Shown here: piece by piece, positions 7,464 through 9,195 of the stretch
Layout of the letters: every line of letters begins with the position of its first letter
Numbering within the stretch: the stretch's first letter is position 1
Source: Burkholderiales bacterium
GTDB lineage: Bacteria; Pseudomonadota; Gammaproteobacteria; Burkholderiales; Burkholderiaceae_C
Assembly: GCA_013205525.1 (NCBI GenBank)
Contig: JABMMR010000226.1
Location: 1-9,195, forward strand
Reading direction: 5' to 3'
Length of the DNA: 9,195 bases
Made by a program: the position numbers and the translations under genes
The notes under the pieces: model-generated
The model's database searches: none
Told to the model about the DNA's origin: nothing
What the model saw: only the letters and a program-made list of their open reading frames with translations

Positions 7464-7687
7464 AAAGCATCCGCCAAGATGTCGTCTTCAGTCAGCCACC
7501 CGGCTTGCCGCGCAGCGCCACCCAGTTCGGCCTGCGACGCCTGCAAAGCCTGGCGCAGCCGATAAGTGCGCAAGGAGTCTGCAAGCAGTTCGCGCACCAC
7601 TTCGCTTTTGCTTTTGCCTGTTTGCTCACAAGCCAATTGCAAATCGCGCTCTTCGCTATCGGTCAAACGCACAGTGAGTGTGCTCAT
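7460..7687 (-). CDS. Ribbon-helix-helix (CopG/Arc-type) antitoxin
   Basis: A 75-residue protein. Residues 1-43, MSTLTVRLTDSEERDLQLAC followed by EQTGKSKSEVVRELLADSL, fit a ribbon-helix-helix DNA-binding domain: a short beta strand (TLTVRLT) followed by two helices with the turn TGKSKSEVVRELL. The C-terminal part, ending GWLTEDDILADAL, is acidic and would wrap the PIN toxin. ATG 7687-7685 has AAAGGA five bases upstream; the frame is open further upstream to 7777, but that extension lacks the domain start. It overlaps the toxin gene by four bases. Probably represses its own transcription, perhaps at the palindrome 7725-7743. Confidence 0.85.
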   Translation of the reverse strand: MSTLTVRLTDSEERDLQLACEQTGKSKSEVVRELLADSLRTYRLRQALQASQAELGGAARQAGWLTEDDILADAL

Positions 7688-7724
7688 TTCTATCCTTTCA
7701 GCGCCAAATTCAAAGGATGGCTTT

Positions 7725-7743
7725 TGTACGACATCGTAATACA
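7725..7743. promoter_or_regulatory. Palindrome upstream of the RHH/PIN operon, candidate operator
   Basis: TACGA-CA-TCGTA (7727-7738) is a perfect inverted repeat lying about 40 bases upstream of the antitoxin ATG. A wider TGTA-N11-TACA pair (7725-7728 and 7740-7743) surrounds it slightly off-centre. RHH antitoxins commonly bind such sites. A TAAAAT on the minus strand (7752-7747) could be a -10, but no convincing -35 was found. Confidence 0.4.
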
Positions 7744-7799
7744 TCATTTTAAACCTTGCAAATCCCCATGAACACAAACGACAAAACTCATAGAAATGG

Positions 7800-7816
7800 C
7801 CTTAGCTCAGGGATAG
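7800..7816 (+). other. tRNA-like D-arm sequence next to vapC
   Basis: CCTTAGCTCAG (7800-7810) followed by GGATAG (7811-7816) resembles the 5' acceptor-to-D-loop stretch of bacterial tRNA genes such as tRNA-Arg (CCTTAGCTCAGCTGGATAGAGC). The expected GAGC closing the D-stem is GATC and no anticodon arm or T-arm follows, so this is not a tRNA gene. It may be a relic left by integration at a tRNA gene, or chance. It lies just past the vapC stop codon. Confidence 0.25.
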
Positions 7817-7819
7817 GAT

Positions 7820-8224
7820 CTACCAAACCTCCAGCTTCAATCGCTGCTTTGGAATGTTTGCAAACGCTTTGTCGCGACTGACCAAGGTGGCTTTCAAAGC
7901 AACCGCATGGGCGGCAATCATCATGTCAAAGTCGCTCAAGTTAATGCCCTGAGCTTCCAAATGACTGCACAGTTCGCCATAACAGGTGGCGGCAGTTGCA
8001 TTCCATGGCAACACGTCCATGTGCAACAGCACTTGCGTGAGCGCATTGCGCAGAGCCATGGACTGTCCTCTGCGCTGAATGCCATATTCAATTTCAGCCA
8101 AAGTCACGCTGGAGATGGCGGCTTGACCTATGGGTAACTTAGCCAAGCGCGCCAACAGTTTGGCGTCTCGCCCCTGCATGATGTGGCTGATGACATGGGT
8201 GTCCAACAAGTAGCGTTGGGTCAT
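7820..8224 (-). CDS. vapC: VapC PIN-domain toxin
   Basis: A 134-residue PIN-domain ribonuclease, normal VapC length. Active-site acids are visible: D8 in [10 protein letters not shown]44 in [10 protein letters not shown]100 in [12 protein letters not shown], and D118 in [14 protein letters not shown] replaces the commoner DTN, a variant seen in the family. VapC enzymes act on RNA, and several characterised members cut initiator tRNA; this one's target is unknown. The ATG (8224-8222) overlaps the vapB stop by four bases (ATGA), so it is translationally coupled. The end, LKLEVW then TAG, shows no truncation. Confidence 0.93.
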   Translation of the reverse strand: MTQRYLLDTHVISHIMQGRDAKLLARLAKLPIGQAAISSVTLAEIEYGIQRRGQSMALRNALTQVLLHMDVLPWNATAATCYGELCSHLEAQGINLSDFDMMIAAHAVALKATLVSRDKAFANIPKQRLKLEVW

Positions 8225-8472
8225 TTCTTTGCCGTATCAAATGGATCATGGCGAGCGCTGGTTTGGCGGCGCTCAATCAATAAGTCTTCACTGGCATTCA
8301 AAGCCACCGCATCCAACAAACCCTGCCAATCGCTGGGTTTACGCGATAACACCACGTCGCCCGTGGCAGGGTCATGGCGAATGAAGACTTCAGCCACGTC
8401 GAACCTGAATTCCAAAGGCAAGCGCACCGCTTGGCTGCGGCCTGTGGTGAAGATTTTGGCGGTGGATGACAT
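8221..8472 (-). CDS. vapB: VapB antitoxin, AbrB/MazE-type DNA-binding
   Basis: An 83-residue antitoxin. The N-terminus [20 protein letters not shown] is the swapped-hairpin AbrB/MazE-type domain with the conserved GRSQAVRLP core; residues 60-83, ending [10 protein letters not shown], form the tail that should bind VapC, with a DPF motif common in such tails. The frame extends upstream to 8589, but the conserved domain begins at ATG 8472-8470 and the promoter lies inside that extension, so the short start is preferred. The ribosome-binding site is modest (GGGA, about five bases before ATG). Overlaps vapC by four bases. Confidence 0.93.
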   Translation of the reverse strand: MSSTAKIFTTGRSQAVRLPLEFRFDVAEVFIRHDPATGDVVLSRKPSDWQGLLDAVALNASEDLLIERRQTSARHDPFDTAKK

Positions 8473-8502
8473 GTTTTTCCCATTTGGTATCTGATATGTC
8501 TC

Positions 8503-8531
8503 ATGGTACATACCACAATCATGGCTGTCAA
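8503..8531 (-). promoter_or_regulatory. vapBC promoter with operator palindrome
   Basis: Minus strand: perfect TTGACA (8531-8526), 17-base spacer, then TACCAT (8508-8503, four of six match TATAAT). A perfect inverted repeat TGGTA-CA-TACCA (8504-8515) overlaps the -10, and a further TGGTAT half-site sits at 8485-8490, between promoter and vapB. This arrangement is what autorepression by a VapBC complex would need. The promoter points away from glnS, whose start is only 30 bases off. Confidence 0.65.
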
Positions 8532-8561
8532 GCATGCCCGACAGACCCCTAAAATCCCTGC

Positions 8562-9195
8562 ATGACCCAAGCCGCCTCCCCTGCAACACCCGAAGAACCC
8601 AAAGTCAGCAATTTCCTGCGCCAGATTATTGAAAACGATTTGGACAAAGGCACTTACGCCGGCCGCCGCTGGGCCGGCAGCCCCGGGGACGCAGCCCACC
8701 ATGCCACAGGGGCACCAGACCCGGCCAAAATCCGCACCCGTTTTCCGCCCGAGCCCAATGGCTATTTGCATGTGGGCCACGCCAAAAGCATTTGCCTGAA
8801 CTTTGGGCTGGCGCGCGACTATGGCGGCGTATGCCACATGCGCTTTGACGATACCAACCCGGAAAAAGAAGATACCGAGTACGTCGATTCCATCCTAGAC
8901 GCGGTACGCTGGCTAGGCTTTGGCTGGGACGCCAATGGCACCTCGCACCTTTTCCAGGCCAGCGACTATTTTGGGTTTATGTACCGCGCCGCCGAGTATT
9001 TGATCGAAGCCGGCCACGCTTACGTGGACGAACAAAGCGCCGAGGAAATGCGCGCCAATCGGGGGGACTTTGGCAAGCCCGGCGTCAACAGCCCGTTTCG
9101 CAGCCGCACTCCGGCAGACAACTTGGCCCGCTTTCGCGAGATGCGCGATGGCTTGCATGCCGACGGCGCAATGGTGCTGCGCGCCAAGATTGACA
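8562..9195 (+). CDS. glnS: Glutaminyl-tRNA synthetase (3' end outside window)
   Basis: Class I aminoacyl-tRNA synthetase that charges tRNA-Gln in the cytosol; 211 codons are visible of an expected 550-600. The first ATP-binding signature lies in [20 protein letters not shown], with H70-V-G-H73 as the HIGH motif. [24 protein letters not shown] and LRAKID follow in the same order as in E. coli GlnRS, and the Arg-containing NSPFRSRT segment is kept. Compared with E. coli there are about 22 extra residues (roughly 33-55, [20 protein letters not shown]) between the N-terminal helix ([11 protein letters not shown]) and the Rossmann fold; I recall this in other Comamonadaceae. ATG 8562 gives a plausible N-terminus. 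There is no clear Shine-Dalgarno, and a -10-like TAAAAT (8550-8555) lies only seven bases before the ATG, so either the transcript is nearly leaderless or the true promoter is elsewhere. Confidence 0.97.
   Translation, partial: MTQAASPATPEEPKVSNFLRQIIENDLDKGTYAGRRWAGSPGDAAHHATGAPDPAKIRTRFPPEPNGYLHVGHAKSICLNFGLARDYGGVCHMRFDDTNPEKEDTEYVDSILDAVRWLGFGWDANGTSHLFQASDYFGFMYRAAEYLIEAGHAYVDEQSAEEMRANRGDFGKPGVNSPFRSRTPADNLARFREMRDGLHADGAMVLRAKID

Noticed and set aside
7069..7677. 202-residue plus-strand open frame opposite the RHH/PIN pair
   Set aside because: The minus strand holds two overlapping genes with clear domains and a good ribosome-binding site.
8550..8562. Possible leaderless glnS transcript from a TAAAAT seven bases before the ATG
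   Set aside because: No -35 at a suitable distance; one hexamer is not enough to claim a promoter.
1..9195. CRISPR array, complete insertion sequence, integrase, rRNA or complete tRNA gene
   Set aside because: I looked for regularly spaced repeats, transposase/integrase motifs and cloverleaf sequences and saw none.

Overview
The window looks like a chromosomal segment of a betaproteobacterium of the order Burkholderiales, most likely family Comamonadaceae (Limnohabitans/Rhodoferax-like). This rests on the sequence flavour of SuhB, MutS, UppP and GlnRS, including the extra residues before the ATP-binding motif of GlnRS. No species can be named from sequence alone.

Layout. (1) 1-522, minus: 5' part of trmJ, a tRNA 2'-O-methyltransferase gene, running off the left edge. 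(2) 523-627: short divergent intergenic region with a GC-rich hairpin. (3) 628-4996, plus: probable operon suhB - mutS - alpha/beta hydrolase, with a 23-nt gap and then a 4-nt ATGA overlap. (4) 4993-5844, minus: uppP (undecaprenyl-diphosphate phosphatase), whose stop codon overlaps that of the convergent hydrolase. (5) 5900-8472: an accessory block made almost entirely of type II toxin-antitoxin (TA) genes and relics, all TA genes on the minus strand. (6) 8562-9195, plus: 5' part of glnS, running off the right edge.

The accessory block is the interesting part. Reading down the minus strand from 8472 it holds an intact vapBC pair (AbrB-type antitoxin, PIN toxin), an intact ribbon-helix-helix/PIN pair, a 3' fragment of a YafQ/RelE-like toxin, and a two-gene module in which a Phd/YefM-like DNA-binding domain carries a CcdA-like C-terminal tail and is followed by a CcdB-like toxin. 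The ccdB gene is split by a -1 frameshift at a run of six A; one extra A, or a -1 ribosomal slip at AAA-AAA, restores a normal-length CcdB. A plus-strand DUF2306-type membrane protein gene has lost its 5' end at the same point (about 6685-6688) where the YafQ-like fragment begins, which marks a deletion or insertion junction.

The flanking genes are housekeeping (tRNA modification and charging, mismatch repair, cell-wall lipid recycling). The TA genes form self-contained units. Three of the four have a visible promoter or operator-like palindrome. The strong -35-like TTGACA for uppP overlaps the ccdB stop codon.
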